NCBI GenBank assembly: GCA_965205995.1
Contig: OZ242200.1
Location: forward strand, 4,464,001 to 4,528,000
DNA length: 64,000 nucleotides
Origin: MPNO01 sp965205995
Lineage (GTDB): Bacteria > Pseudomonadota > Alphaproteobacteria > MPNO01
Direction: 5' to 3'
Positions within the stretch are counted from its first letter, which is position 1. Each line of letters starts with the position of its first letter. The notes under the pieces are model-generated. The model did no database searches, was not told the DNA's origin, and saw nothing but the letters and a program-made list of their open reading frames with translations. Both the position numbers and the translations under genes were made by a program. Shown one piece after another: positions 10,391 through 19,950 of the stretch.

Positions 10391-10459
10391 ACGGTCCTAA
10401 AATCCTATGCTAACGCAATTATTCGCCGCTTTGTACGGCGTCTTCCCGGGAGGAAGCAC

Positions 10460-11323
10460 ATGGCGACGGTCACCATAGGCAGGCTCGAACTCGCGCGGGT
10501 GCTGGAGGACGACACGCCGGTCTTCGATCCCGGCGCGATGTATCCCGACGCGACGGCGGAGGATTTCGAGCGCGAGCGCGGCTGGCTGATGCCGCGCTTC
10601 TTCGACGAGCAGCGCTGGCTGCTCGAATCCTGCATGCAGAGCTATGTGTTCCAGAGCGAACACCGCACGATCCTGATCGACACCTGCGTCGGCAACGACA
10701 AGCCGGGCCGCCGGCGGGATTACTGGTCCCACGCCCGATGGCCCTATCTGGAGAATTTGGCCGCAGCCGGCTACGCGCCGGACGAGATCGACCTCGTCCT
10801 GATCACCCATCTCCATGTCGATCATGTGGGCTGGAACACGCGCCGGGTGGACGGTCGGTGGGAGCCCACATTCCCCAACGCGCGCTACGTGTTCACCGCG
10901 ACCGACCTCGAATCCCTCGAGGCCAAGCACGCCAGCGGCGACGGGCAGTACGTCCATGTCTACCAGGACAGCGTGAAGCCGATCCTCGATGCCGGGCTCG
11001 CCGATCTCGTCGCCCCCGACCATGTCGTCGAGGACGGCATCCGCTTCGAGCCCGCGCCGGGCCATACCCCGGGCCAGGTCAATATCCGGATTTCCTCCGA
11101 CGGCGAGGAGGGGCTGGTCACCGCCGACGTGATCCATCACCCGATCCAGGCCCGCCACCCGGGCTGGAACAGCCGCGCCTGCGAACACCAGCCGACGGCG
11201 ATCGCGACCCGCCGGGCGATCTTCGAGGGCGTGGCGGACAGGGACACGCTGGTGCTGCCGGCGCATTTCGAGCCGTGCCGCCTGCGCCGCGCCGACGGCG
11301 GGTTCCGGTTCCTGTTCGATTGA
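10460..11323 (+). CDS. MBL-fold metallo-hydrolase
   Basis: Predicted zinc hydrolase of 287 residues beginning MATVTIGRLELARV, with a strong GGGAGGAAG ribosome site. The metallo-beta-lactamase motif is THLHVDHVGW, followed by the later ligands in GHTPGQ and the C-terminal PAHFEP. This is the AHL-lactonase/PqsE-like branch that also includes many uncharacterised hydrolases. It is divergent from pyrK and 67 bases before a hydroxyacid dehydrogenase on the same strand, suggesting a two-gene operon acting on a lactone or ester substrate (inference). Confidence 0.85.
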   Translation: MATVTIGRLELARVLEDDTPVFDPGAMYPDATAEDFERERGWLMPRFFDEQRWLLESCMQSYVFQSEHRTILIDTCVGNDKPGRRRDYWSHARWPYLENLAAAGYAPDEIDLVLITHLHVDHVGWNTRRVDGRWEPTFPNARYVFTATDLESLEAKHASGDGQYVHVYQDSVKPILDAGLADLVAPDHVVEDGIRFEPAPGHTPGQVNIRISSDGEEGLVTADVIHHPIQARHPGWNSRACEHQPTAIATRRAIFEGVADRDTLVLPAHFEPCRLRRADGGFRFLFD

Positions 11324-11390
11324 TTGGCCGGCGCCGGCCCGAGGTCTATAAATCGCGCACATCCAACCGGCCCGAGGGAGGAGCCGCGCC

Positions 11391-12458
11391 ATGTCCGAGC
11401 CCACCGTCTTCGTCTTCGCCAATGCCGACCGGGAGGGGCACAGCATCCGCCGGATGGAAGGCGCGGGATGCAGCCTTACCTATGGCGAGGCGGCGTGGCA
11501 GACGCCGGGCTGCGTCTATGAGGACGACATGGCGGCGAAGGCCGCCGCCTCGGTCGCGATGACCGGCACCTCGAGCCGCAGCGCGCCGGTCAACCGGCGC
11601 ATCATCGAGGGCGCCCAGCGGCTCCGCATCATCGCCAAATGCACCGTCGGCACCGACGACATCGATGTCGAGGCGGCCACCGATCTCGGCGTCATCGTCA
11701 CCCACGCGCCGACCCAGGCGAATTGGGGCGGCGTCGCCGAGGGCGCGATGGCGATGATCCTCACCGTGCTCAAGCGCAACCGGGAGAAGGACGCCCGGGT
11801 CAAGGCGGGCGGGTGGAAGGACGATTCGCTGATCGGCACCTATATCGGCCGCCGCGACGAGGACGGCTATCCCGGGATCGCCATCGGGATCATCGGCTTT
11901 GGCCGCATCGGCGGGCGCATGGTGGAGCTGCTCAAGCCCTGGCACGCAAGGCTGATCGTCTGCGATCCCTTCGTCGAGGAGGAGAAATTCGCCGATTACG
12001 GGGTCGAGCGGGTCGATCTCGACACGCTGCTCGGCGAGGCCGACGTGGTCACCATGCACCCGACGCTCAACCCCACCTCGCGCGGTATGATGGGCGCCGC
12101 CCAGTTCAGGGCGATGAAGAAGACGGCCTTGTTCGTCAACACCTCGCGCGGCGGCACGATGGACGAGGTGGCGCTCGCCGACGCGATCGAGGCTGGGGAG
12201 ATCGCCGGCGCCGCGCTCGACGTGTTCCTCGACGAGCCGATGGACCGGGACTCGAAGCTGCTCCACATGGGGAGCGAGGTGCTGCTGTCGCCGCACATGA
12301 TTTCCTACAACCGCGGCGGCGGGCTCGGACCGGGGATCGAATGGGCGGCGGAGGCCGTGTTGACCGCGCTCCGGGGCGAGGTGCCGGACAACGTCTTCAA
12401 CCCCGACGTGCTGCCGCGCTGGCGCGAGCGCTTCGGCGGCAACGCGCTGATCGCCTGA
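11391..12458 (+). CDS. NAD-dependent D-isomer-specific 2-hydroxyacid dehydrogenase
   Basis: Reduces a 2-oxoacid or oxidises a D-2-hydroxyacid. It has 355 residues. The dinucleotide fold is IGIIGFGRIGGRMVELL with the acidic partner in LIVCDPF, and the catalytic region is NTSRGGTMDEVALADAIEAG (arginine) followed by ALDVFLDEP (glutamate) and SPHMISYN (histidine). It has the glycerate/phosphoglycerate-dehydrogenase-like layout without an ACT domain. It starts with ATG after a GGGAGGAG site and is followed by a small membrane-protein gene. Confidence 0.9.
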   Translation: MSEPTVFVFANADREGHSIRRMEGAGCSLTYGEAAWQTPGCVYEDDMAAKAAASVAMTGTSSRSAPVNRRIIEGAQRLRIIAKCTVGTDDIDVEAATDLGVIVTHAPTQANWGGVAEGAMAMILTVLKRNREKDARVKAGGWKDDSLIGTYIGRRDEDGYPGIAIGIIGFGRIGGRMVELLKPWHARLIVCDPFVEEEKFADYGVERVDLDTLLGEADVVTMHPTLNPTSRGMMGAAQFRAMKKTALFVNTSRGGTMDEVALADAIEAGEIAGAALDVFLDEPMDRDSKLLHMGSEVLLSPHMISYNRGGGLGPGIEWAAEAVLTALRGEVPDNVFNPDVLPRWRERFGGNALIA

Positions 12459-12481
12459 GGCGCGCCCCTTCGATAGGCCGC

Positions 12482-12691
12482 ATGAACCGCACCCTGCTCC
12501 TCTGCATCGTGCTCGGCGGGTTGCTGGCGGGCGCGATCGGCGCCGCTGTCTGGATGTGGCAGGTCGCGGGCGATGCGCCGATCGGGATCATGGGACTGCT
12601 CGCCATGGCGGCGGGGGCGAGCGTCAGCCTGGCGCTCGGGATCGGGCTGATGCGCCTCGCCTACAAGAGCGAACGCCGGGACGGGGAGTGA
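12482..12691 (+). CDS. Small two-helix membrane protein, unknown function
   Basis: A 69-residue protein with two clear hydrophobic helices (roughly residues 4-26 and 35-58) and a charged tail (KSERRDGE). It lies 23 bases after the dehydrogenase on the same strand and meets the next gene tail to tail with a 3-base gap. I do not recognise a family. The compact placement and sensible membrane topology argue that it is real, but no function can be assigned. Confidence 0.6.
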   Translation: MNRTLLLCIVLGGLLAGAIGAAVWMWQVAGDAPIGIMGLLAMAAGASVSLALGIGLMRLAYKSERRDGE

Positions 12692-12694
12692 GGC

Positions 12695-13750
12695 TCAGCC
12701 ACCCATAACCGGCGGCATGGCGAGGTCGAGCTCGTCGGCGATCTCGGCCAGGCGGCGCCAGGTGCCGCCGGGCAGCGGCACGCCGGTCTCCATCCGTTCG
12801 GCCATCACCTTGTCGCCGCGCTCGCCCGGCACCCGGATTTCGTCGTAACCCCTGGCGGCGGGCAGCCCCTTGAGCGCCGCGACCAGCGTGTCGATATCCC
12901 GGCGGTAGCGCGCGGGCTCGGTGAAGGCGGCGATGTCGATGGCGAGCGCGAACCCGTTCTGGCTGTGGCGCCAGTCGCCCTCGGCTCCGATGGCGGTGGC
13001 GATCAGCGGGTTGCCGACGAGGATTCCGGTGAGGCATTCGAACATCAGCGACAGCCCCGCCCCCTTGGCCCCGCCGAGCGGGGTGAGGAACCGGGCGGCG
13101 TCGGCGTCGGTGGTGGGCTCGCCCTCCCCGGTCAGCGCCACCCCCGGCTCCAGCTGCGTGCCGCTGTCGCGCGCGAGGATCACCTGGCCCATCGAGCCCG
13201 TCGACGTCGCCATGTCGAGCAGGATCGGTTCCCGCTCCATGCCCGGCGCGGCGATCGCGATCGGGCTGGTGGCCACGCCGCGCGCCCGTGCGCCGTGATA
13301 GGCCATGTTCGGCTTGGACGAGCCGAAGACCAGCCCGATCATGTCGGCCCTGGCGGCCTTGAGCGCGAAATAGCCGATCGCCGCCATGTGGGTCACGCGG
13401 CGCAGGATGCAGACGCCGATCCCCGCCTCGCGTGCCTTGGCGATGGCGATGTCCATGCCGCGCGACATGCCGACCGGGCCGAAGGCGCGATCGGCGTCGA
13501 TCACCGTCGCCGCCGGCAAATCGGCGATGACCGCGATGTCGGGGCGCGGGTTGAACTCGCCGCTCGCGATGCGGCCGATATATCCCGGAACCCGCAGCAC
13601 CCCATGGGTGTCGATGCCGCGCAGATTGGCCCAGACCAGCACCTCGGCGATGGTCGCGGCATCCGCCGCCGGCGTGCCGGCGGCGGCGAAGACGGCCGCG
13701 ACGAAGGATTCGAGCTCGGCGGCGCGAACCCGCTTGACCGCTTCCTCCAT
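12695..13750 (-). CDS. Malate/L-lactate (Ldh_2) family dehydrogenase
   Basis: NAD(P)-dependent oxidoreductase of 351 residues from the Ldh_2 fold, which includes malate, ureidoglycolate, sulfolactate and delta1-piperideine-2-carboxylate enzymes. Visible family segments are GIDTHGVLRVPGYI near residue 45, RRVTHMAAIGYFAL near 120, SSKPNMAYHG, and PLGGAKGAGLSLMFECLTG. The start ATG is 15 bases after the stop of the class III alcohol dehydrogenase, so both are probably transcribed together. Substrate is not predictable from sequence. Confidence 0.87.
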   Translation of the reverse strand: MEEAVKRVRAAELESFVAAVFAAAGTPAADAATIAEVLVWANLRGIDTHGVLRVPGYIGRIASGEFNPRPDIAVIADLPAATVIDADRAFGPVGMSRGMDIAIAKAREAGIGVCILRRVTHMAAIGYFALKAARADMIGLVFGSSKPNMAYHGARARGVATSPIAIAAPGMEREPILLDMATSTGSMGQVILARDSGTQLEPGVALTGEGEPTTDADAARFLTPLGGAKGAGLSLMFECLTGILVGNPLIATAIGAEGDWRHSQNGFALAIDIAAFTEPARYRRDIDTLVAALKGLPAARGYDEIRVPGERGDKVMAERMETGVPLPGGTWRRLAEIADELDLAMPPVMGG

Positions 13751-13765
13751 GCCCCGGGGCGGCGC

Positions 13766-14875
<1,110 letters not shown>

Positions 14876-14916
14876 TCTTTCGACTCCCCCTGTCTGTCAT
14901 CCAAATTCAGGCGATC

Positions 14917-16461
14917 CTAGCCCAACATATAGCGCCCGTCTTCGCACCTGCCGAGCCGGCCCTCGGCGTAGAGCGCCTCCAGCTCGCGGACGATCTCGCG
15001 CCCGTCGTCGGAGTTCGCCGCCTCCATCAGCTCGCGGAAATGCCTCGGCCCCTCGGAAAGCGCATCGACGACCGTTTGCCCCGGCGCCGTTGCGGCGGGC
15101 GCGCGTTGCGGCGGCTCGGGTATGGTGAATTCCTGCGCGCCCAGCTTGCCGAACGGGATGGTGAGGTCGAACCCCGCCTTCGCGCCCGCCCGCGCGCCCT
15201 GCAGCGAAGGATCGAGCGGGACCGCCCGGAAGCCCGACGCGACGACGATGTCGCGGTCGGCCTGGAACCGTGTGGCCAGGGCCCAATCCACCTGGGAATC
15301 GGAGAAGATGTCGATATCCGCGTCGGTTACGAAGACGTGCTTCACGTCGGCGTTCGAGCCGAAGACCGCGGCGATGGCGTTGCGCGCCTCCCCCGGCACC
15401 CTTTGCCTGAGCGAGACGCGGGCGTTGTACATCCCGCCGCAGGACGCGGTGACGCAGACGCCGACCGGCTCGCGCAGCGCGGTCTCCAGCGCCTTCCACA
15501 GCGAAATTTCGGTCTTCAGGGCGCAGATCTGGGCGGTGTCGGTGGACTCCATGTAGCGCCCGCCGATGGTCACCGTCTGGAACAGCGCGTCGCTGCGCCG
15601 GGTGATCGCGCTCAGACGGAAAACCGGGTTGGATTTGAGGACGCCGTAATAGCCGACATATTCGCCATAGGGACCCTCGGGCTCCGACCAGCCGGCGGGG
15701 TCGAGATGCCCTTCCAGCACCATCTCCGCGTCGGCCGGGACCTTGAGATCGCTGGTCACGCATTTGACGACGGGCACGGCCGCGCCGCGCACGCCGCCGA
15801 GCAGCGCGAGCTCGTCCTGCGGCGGCACCAGGCTGAGGCTGGCGAGCGCATCGGCCGGGTGCGCGCCGACGACGATGGCGACCGGCAAGGGATCGCCGCT
15901 TGCGTGCGCCGCGCCGTAGATCGCGCGCAGATCGCTCGGCGCGTTGAGGTCGATCCCGGCCTCGCGGCGGCCGCGCAGCATCAGCCGGCGCATGCCGATA
16001 TTGGTCCACCCGGTCGCCGGGTCGCGCGAGAAATCGAGCCCCGCCGAGATATAGGGCGCCCCGTCCAGCGCGTGCTGGAGATGGACCGGGAGCGCCGTCA
16101 GATCGGCGTCCTCGCCTTCGAGCACGACCTCCTGCACCGGGGCGGTTTCGCGGGTGACCTCGATCGGCGGGATCGGCCTCGCCAGGCGCTCCAGCATCGA
16201 AGGCAGGAGCGCGCGTTCGTCGGTCCCGAGCGCCAGGGCAAGCCGGGCGCGGCTGCCCATCGCATTGCCGATCAGCGCCGCACCTTCCGGCCCGACGCTC
16301 CGGAACAGGACCGCCCTCGGATTGCCGTCGAGACGCTCGGCCACCCCGGCAAGCGGAACCGGGTCGGCAACGATTTCGACTTCCCCCGCGTCGATCAGCC
16401 GATCCACGAGACGGCTGAGGCGGAACCGGTCGAAATCGACGGTGGCGATGGTGTCGGGCAT
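14917..16461 (-). CDS. UbiD-family prenylated-FMN-dependent decarboxylase
   Basis: Probable non-oxidative (de)carboxylase of an aromatic or unsaturated acid using prenyl-FMN. It has 514 residues from MPDTIATVDFDRFRLSRLVD. The UbiD active-site segment is EPEGPYGEYVGYYG around residue 265, and NIGMRRLMLRGRREAGID near 170 carries the conserved arginine. An extra C-terminal segment of about 70 residues after IPFGKLGAQEFTIPEPP looks like a winged-helix-type tail. No UbiX gene is visible here. Ubiquinone biosynthesis is unlikely in this context; a catabolic role on an unknown acid is inferred. Confidence 0.85.
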   Translation of the reverse strand: MPDTIATVDFDRFRLSRLVDRLIDAGEVEIVADPVPLAGVAERLDGNPRAVLFRSVGPEGAALIGNAMGSRARLALALGTDERALLPSMLERLARPIPPIEVTRETAPVQEVVLEGEDADLTALPVHLQHALDGAPYISAGLDFSRDPATGWTNIGMRRLMLRGRREAGIDLNAPSDLRAIYGAAHASGDPLPVAIVVGAHPADALASLSLVPPQDELALLGGVRGAAVPVVKCVTSDLKVPADAEMVLEGHLDPAGWSEPEGPYGEYVGYYGVLKSNPVFRLSAITRRSDALFQTVTIGGRYMESTDTAQICALKTEISLWKALETALREPVGVCVTASCGGMYNARVSLRQRVPGEARNAIAAVFGSNADVKHVFVTDADIDIFSDSQVDWALATRFQADRDIVVASGFRAVPLDPSLQGARAGAKAGFDLTIPFGKLGAQEFTIPEPPQRAPAATAPGQTVVDALSEGPRHFRELMEAANSDDGREIVRELEALYAEGRLGRCEDGRYMLG

Positions 16462-16577
16462 CGAAGCCACTCCCCTGTGAATCGGGCCTGTGAATCGGGC
16501 GCGCGCCATTCTGGTATGCGGCGCCGGAGAAGATCAATCGGTACGGGCGCCGGAGCGGGCACCGGATCAAGTCCGGG

Positions 16578-16650
16578 CTACTCGGGATGAGGATCTTTCA
16601 TCGATTCCCTCATCCTGAGTAGCGGCGAAGCCGCGTATCGAAGGACGGCC
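16578..16650. repeat. Dispersed palindromic repeat, copy 1
   Basis: Two arms of 15 bases (CTACTCgGGATGAGG at 16578-16592 and its near-perfect complement at 16608-16622) flank a short spacer, followed by CGGCGAAGCCGCGTATCGAAGGACG. The same right half recurs exactly at about 26216-26255. This is a REP-like dispersed element typical of many alphaproteobacterial genomes, here between the toxin-antitoxin operon end and the UbiD gene start. Confidence 0.8.
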
Positions 16651-16676
16651 TCCGCCCCGGTCGCCTTCGGGGACGC

Positions 16677-17099
16677 CTACTCGCCCTCCCACGGGTCGAT
16701 CACATCGATACCCATGTCCACGAAGTCCCGCACGTTCCGCGTCGCCACCGCCATGCCGCGCGACCGCGCGATCGCCGCGATCTGGCAATCGGCGTGGGAA
16801 ACGGGGCGTCCCGCGGCGCGGCGGCCGGCAGCGATTTCCGCATAGGCGATTGCCGCGCCGCTGTCGAAGGGGAGGATGCGGCGCGCGAACGCGTCATGCA
16901 GCATCGCTTCGATTTCCGAGGCGAGCGTATCCCGACGCCGGCCCGCCGGCATGATGGCGGCGCCATAGCGCAGCTCCGCTTCGCCCACCGCCGAGAAATA
17001 GAGGCCGTCCGCCGGGTGACCCAGGACCCAGGCCTGGACAGCCGGATGAGGCGATTTGCGCATCATTTCGGATACTACGTTGGTGTCGAGCAGGAGCAT
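16677..17099 (-). CDS. PIN-domain ribonuclease toxin (VapC/FitB type)
   Basis: Toxin of a type II toxin-antitoxin pair; PIN-domain toxins cleave RNA. It has 140 residues, begins MLLLDTNVVSEMMRKS with the first catalytic aspartate, carries the glutamate in GEAELRYGA, and the later acids in VSHADCQIAAIARSRG and RNVRDF. The length and the DTNVVSE motif match FitB-like VapC proteins. It starts 10 bases after the antitoxin stop, the usual antitoxin-first order. Confidence 0.9.
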   Translation of the reverse strand: MLLLDTNVVSEMMRKSPHPAVQAWVLGHPADGLYFSAVGEAELRYGAAIMPAGRRRDTLASEIEAMLHDAFARRILPFDSGAAIAYAEIAAGRRAAGRPVSHADCQIAAIARSRGMAVATRNVRDFVDMGIDVIDPWEGE

Positions 17100-17109
17100 G
17101 GCCGCCGCT

Positions 17110-17352
17110 TCAATCGAACCGGGGCGGATCGCGCATCGGCGTGCGCGGCGGCAACTCCAGGTCCACCCCGTTGTCCGGTCCGAAATGCGCGCGGATGATG
17201 CTCAGAAGGTCTTGCGGGGCCGGCTTGCACCCAACCGCCTCGCGCAGGATCACCCGTGCCTCCTCTTCCATGGACCGACCATTCTCCGCCGCCCGCACGC
17301 GGAGGCGCGTTTTTACCTCGTCGTCGAGATTGCGGATCGTGATGCTCGCCAT
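17110..17352 (-). CDS. Antitoxin, FitA-like ribbon-helix-helix
   Basis: Antitoxin of 80 residues partnering the PIN toxin. Its N-terminus MASITIRNLDDEVKTRLRVR is a typical RHH DNA-binding strand and helix, followed by GRSMEEEARVILREAV, the FitA/VapB-type signature. RHH antitoxins usually autoregulate their operon by binding upstream of their own start; the region 17353-17420, which includes an ATTGCAATGCAAT near-palindrome at about 17393-17405, is the natural operator candidate. The pair may stabilise the region or be a remnant of mobile DNA. Confidence 0.88.
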   Translation of the reverse strand: MASITIRNLDDEVKTRLRVRAAENGRSMEEEARVILREAVGCKPAPQDLLSIIRAHFGPDNGVDLELPPRTPMRDPPRFD

Positions 17353-17550
17353 GGCCGTGCGCTCCTTGTTCGCAAAGTCCAATCTTAGCCTATGATTGCA
17401 ATGCAATCAAGAAACTGGCGCGCCGCCCCGCCGTTTCGGCGGCGGGGGAAATCCATTAGACTTCGCCGAATTCCAATCGTGGAGCCCGGCATGAAGCCCA
17501 GCATCGTCGAGTCCTCCGAAATCGGCGCCGGCCGGGGTTGAGGCGGACGC

Positions 17551-18276
17551 ATGGCACAAGTCACCGAGATCGCGCCCGAAATCTTCCGGCTGTCGGCGTA
17601 CAATTCGCAGGCGAATTTCCAGTTCAACAGCTTTCTCGTGCGCGACGCCGACCCGCTGCTCTACCACACCAATCTGCGCGGCTTTTTCGACGAGATCCGC
17701 GAGGCCGCTGCGTCCGTGCTCGACCCGTCGACGATCCGCTGGGTCGGCTTCAGCCATTTCGAGGCCGACGAATGCGCCACCCTCAACGACTGGCTCGCCC
17801 TTGCGCCCCGCGCCGAGGCGGTGTGCAGCTTCGTCGGCGCGCGCACCTCGGTGGGCGATTTCGCGATCCGCCCGCCCCGCGTGCTCGCCGAGGACGAGCG
17901 GCTGGAGACCGGCAACCGCCGCTTCCGGCTGGTCGAGACCAAGCACGTACCGCATGGCTGGGACGCGAGCCTGTTGTTCGAGGAGGAGACGAGGACGCTT
18001 TTCTGCTCCGACCTGTTCGGCCATAACGGCGATGTCGAGCCGCTCTACGAGGGCGACATCATCGCCCGGACCGATGCTTATAACGCGGCGCAGAAGGACG
18101 GACCGATGTCGCATTCGGTGCCCTATACGCGCGAGACCAGGCCGATCCTCGACCGGCTCGCCGAGCTCGGGCCGGAGACGCTGGCCTGCATGCACGGCTC
18201 CAGCTATGCGGGGGCGGGAGCGGACGCTTTGCGCGCGTTCGGCGACATGCTCGAACGCCTGTATGGAGGAAATTGA
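17551..18276 (+). CDS. MBL-fold protein, flavodiiron-like oxygen-binding family
   Basis: Protein of 241 residues with a metallo-beta-lactamase fold of the flavodiiron (ODP) branch: SHFEADECATLNDWL occupies the place of the HxExD metal motif, with later ligands in CSDLFGH and CMHGSS. It lacks the flavodoxin domain of full flavodiiron proteins. It is 4 bases before msrB on the same strand, and that neighbour suggests a part in oxygen or redox defence (inference). The start ATG follows a weak ribosome site. Confidence 0.75.
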   Translation: MAQVTEIAPEIFRLSAYNSQANFQFNSFLVRDADPLLYHTNLRGFFDEIREAAASVLDPSTIRWVGFSHFEADECATLNDWLALAPRAEAVCSFVGARTSVGDFAIRPPRVLAEDERLETGNRRFRLVETKHVPHGWDASLLFEEETRTLFCSDLFGHNGDVEPLYEGDIIARTDAYNAAQKDGPMSHSVPYTRETRPILDRLAELGPETLACMHGSSYAGAGADALRAFGDMLERLYGGN

Positions 18277-18280
18277 AGCG

Positions 18281-18703
18281 ATGGCGACCGATACCGAGAC
18301 CGGCAGGATCGAGAAGACCGAAGAGGAATGGCGGGCCGAGCTCACGCCCGAGCAATACGCGGTCACCCGCCAGCACGGCACCGAGCGGCCGTTCTCCGGC
18401 GAGTATGACGGCTGCAAGGATGCCGGCACCTATGTCTGCGTCTGCTGCGGACAGAAGCTGTTCGATTCGAAGACCAAGTTCAATTCCGGGACCGGCTGGC
18501 CGAGCTTCTACCAGCCGCATGACGCGAGCGCCGTCGGCGCCACCTCCGACCGGAGCCTGTTCATGGTCCGCACCGAGGTGCATTGCGCGCGCTGCGACGC
18601 CCATCTCGGCCATGTCTTCCCCGACGGCCCGATGCCGACCGGGCAGCGCTACTGCATCAACTCGGCGGCGCTCAAGCTCGACCGCGAAGACGGCGACGGC
18701 TGA
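18281..18703 (+). CDS. msrB: Peptide-methionine (R)-S-oxide reductase
   Basis: Repairs methionine-R-sulfoxide in proteins. It has 140 residues from MATDTETGRIEKTEEEW, with a GGAGG site 11 bases ahead; an alternative in-frame ATG at 18263 would add six residues. Zinc cysteines occur in CVCCGQ and HCARCDAHLGHVF, and the catalytic cysteine is in QRYCINSAAL. The GTGWPSF motif is diagnostic. It sits between the metallo-hydrolase and an acyl-CoA-dehydrogenase-like gene in a plus-strand run. Confidence 0.95.
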   Translation: MATDTETGRIEKTEEEWRAELTPEQYAVTRQHGTERPFSGEYDGCKDAGTYVCVCCGQKLFDSKTKFNSGTGWPSFYQPHDASAVGATSDRSLFMVRTEVHCARCDAHLGHVFPDGPMPTGQRYCINSAALKLDREDGDG

Positions 18704-18732
18704 ACGCCGCGCTCCCCCGCAGGATTTGCAGG

Positions 18733-19920
18733 ATGGCGACCCCCGAACCGCTGAAGCGGCGCGAAACCGACTGGGTCGGGCGCGCACGCGACCTCGCCCC
18801 GCTGATCGCATCCGATGCCGACCGGATCGAGCGCGACGGCAAGGTGACCCCCGCGGTGATGGCCGCGATGCACGAGGCGGAGATGTTCCGCCTCTGCCTG
18901 CCGCGCTCGATGGGCGGCGGCGAGGCATCGCCGATGACGATCCAGGGGACGATCGAGACCATCGCCGCGGCGGATGCCAGCACGGCGTGGTGTCTCGGAC
19001 AGGGGCTCGGTTGCTCGCTTTCCGCTGCATTTATTGCATCGGAGATAGCGGCGGACGTGTTCGGCGCGCCCGAATCCGTCCTCGCCTGGGGGCCGTTCAA
19101 CAAGCGCGAGCGCGCCGTGCCGGTCAATGGCGGCTACCGTCTGACCGGCCGCTGGTCCTATGCGAGCGGGATCCGCAACGCGACCTGGATGGGCGCCCAT
19201 TGTCCCGAGACCGGCGCCGACGGCACGCCGCTCAGGATCCCCGACGGGCGCCCGCGCATCCGCTCCTTCCTGTTCCCCGCCGCCGCCGCCACGGTGCACC
19301 CGGTCTGGGAGACCATGGGGCTCAACGGAACCGGCAGCGACGACTATGAGGTCGCCGACCTGTTCGTCCCCGAAAGCTATACGTTCGTGCGCGATTTCGA
19401 GCCCGACCGGCGCGAGACCGGCCCGCTCTACCGGATCGCGCTCACCGCCTTCTACGGCATGAGCTTCGCCAGCGTGGCGCTCGGCATCGCCCGGGCGATG
19501 CTGGACGAGTTCATCGCGCTGGCCTCCGCCAAGACCGCGAGCCATACCAGCGCGATGCTGCGCGAGGGCAGCGCGGTGCAGTCCGATGTCGCGCTCGCAG
19601 AGGGGCATCTCGGCGCGTCGCGGGCCTATCTGCTGGAGATGATGGAAGAGATCTGGCAGGCGCTCGGGCGCGGCGAGGCGCTCGACATCGACCGCCGGGC
19701 GCGGCTCAGGATCGCCTGCGCCTACGCCTCGGGCCGCGCGCGGGAGGTGGCCGCGATGGCCTATCACCGGGCCGGGTCGACGGCGATCCACGCCAAAAAT
19801 CCGTTCGAGCGGCGGTTCCGCGACATGAACACGGTATCGCAGCAGATCCAGGCGGCGCCGTCCAACCTCGAGCATGCCGGGATGGCGATCCTCGGGCTCG
19901 AGCCCGGCGGGCGCGTCTAG
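18733..19920 (+). CDS. Acyl-CoA dehydrogenase-like flavoprotein (possible group D monooxygenase)
   Basis: FAD/FMN enzyme of 395 residues. The N-terminal part (RLCLPRSMGGGEASPMTIQGTIETIAAADASTAW) and the middle (WSYASGIRNATWMGAHC) are the acyl-CoA dehydrogenase fold. The C-terminal half (MLREGSAVQSDVALAEGHLGASRAYLLEMM) resembles the Acyl-CoA_dh_2 branch that includes indole-3-acetate and 4-hydroxyphenylacetate monooxygenases more than true dehydrogenases, and the catalytic glutamate of the latter is not obvious. It precedes a molybdenum hydroxylase gene by 30 bases. Function as dehydrogenase or flavin-dependent oxygenase is undecided. Confidence 0.78.
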   Translation: MATPEPLKRRETDWVGRARDLAPLIASDADRIERDGKVTPAVMAAMHEAEMFRLCLPRSMGGGEASPMTIQGTIETIAAADASTAWCLGQGLGCSLSAAFIASEIAADVFGAPESVLAWGPFNKRERAVPVNGGYRLTGRWSYASGIRNATWMGAHCPETGADGTPLRIPDGRPRIRSFLFPAAAATVHPVWETMGLNGTGSDDYEVADLFVPESYTFVRDFEPDRRETGPLYRIALTAFYGMSFASVALGIARAMLDEFIALASAKTASHTSAMLREGSAVQSDVALAEGHLGASRAYLLEMMEEIWQALGRGEALDIDRRARLRIACAYASGRAREVAAMAYHRAGSTAIHAKNPFERRFRDMNTVSQQIQAAPSNLEHAGMAILGLEPGGRV

Positions 19921-19950
19921 GCCGGGACCCCGCACAGGTTCCGGGCACCA

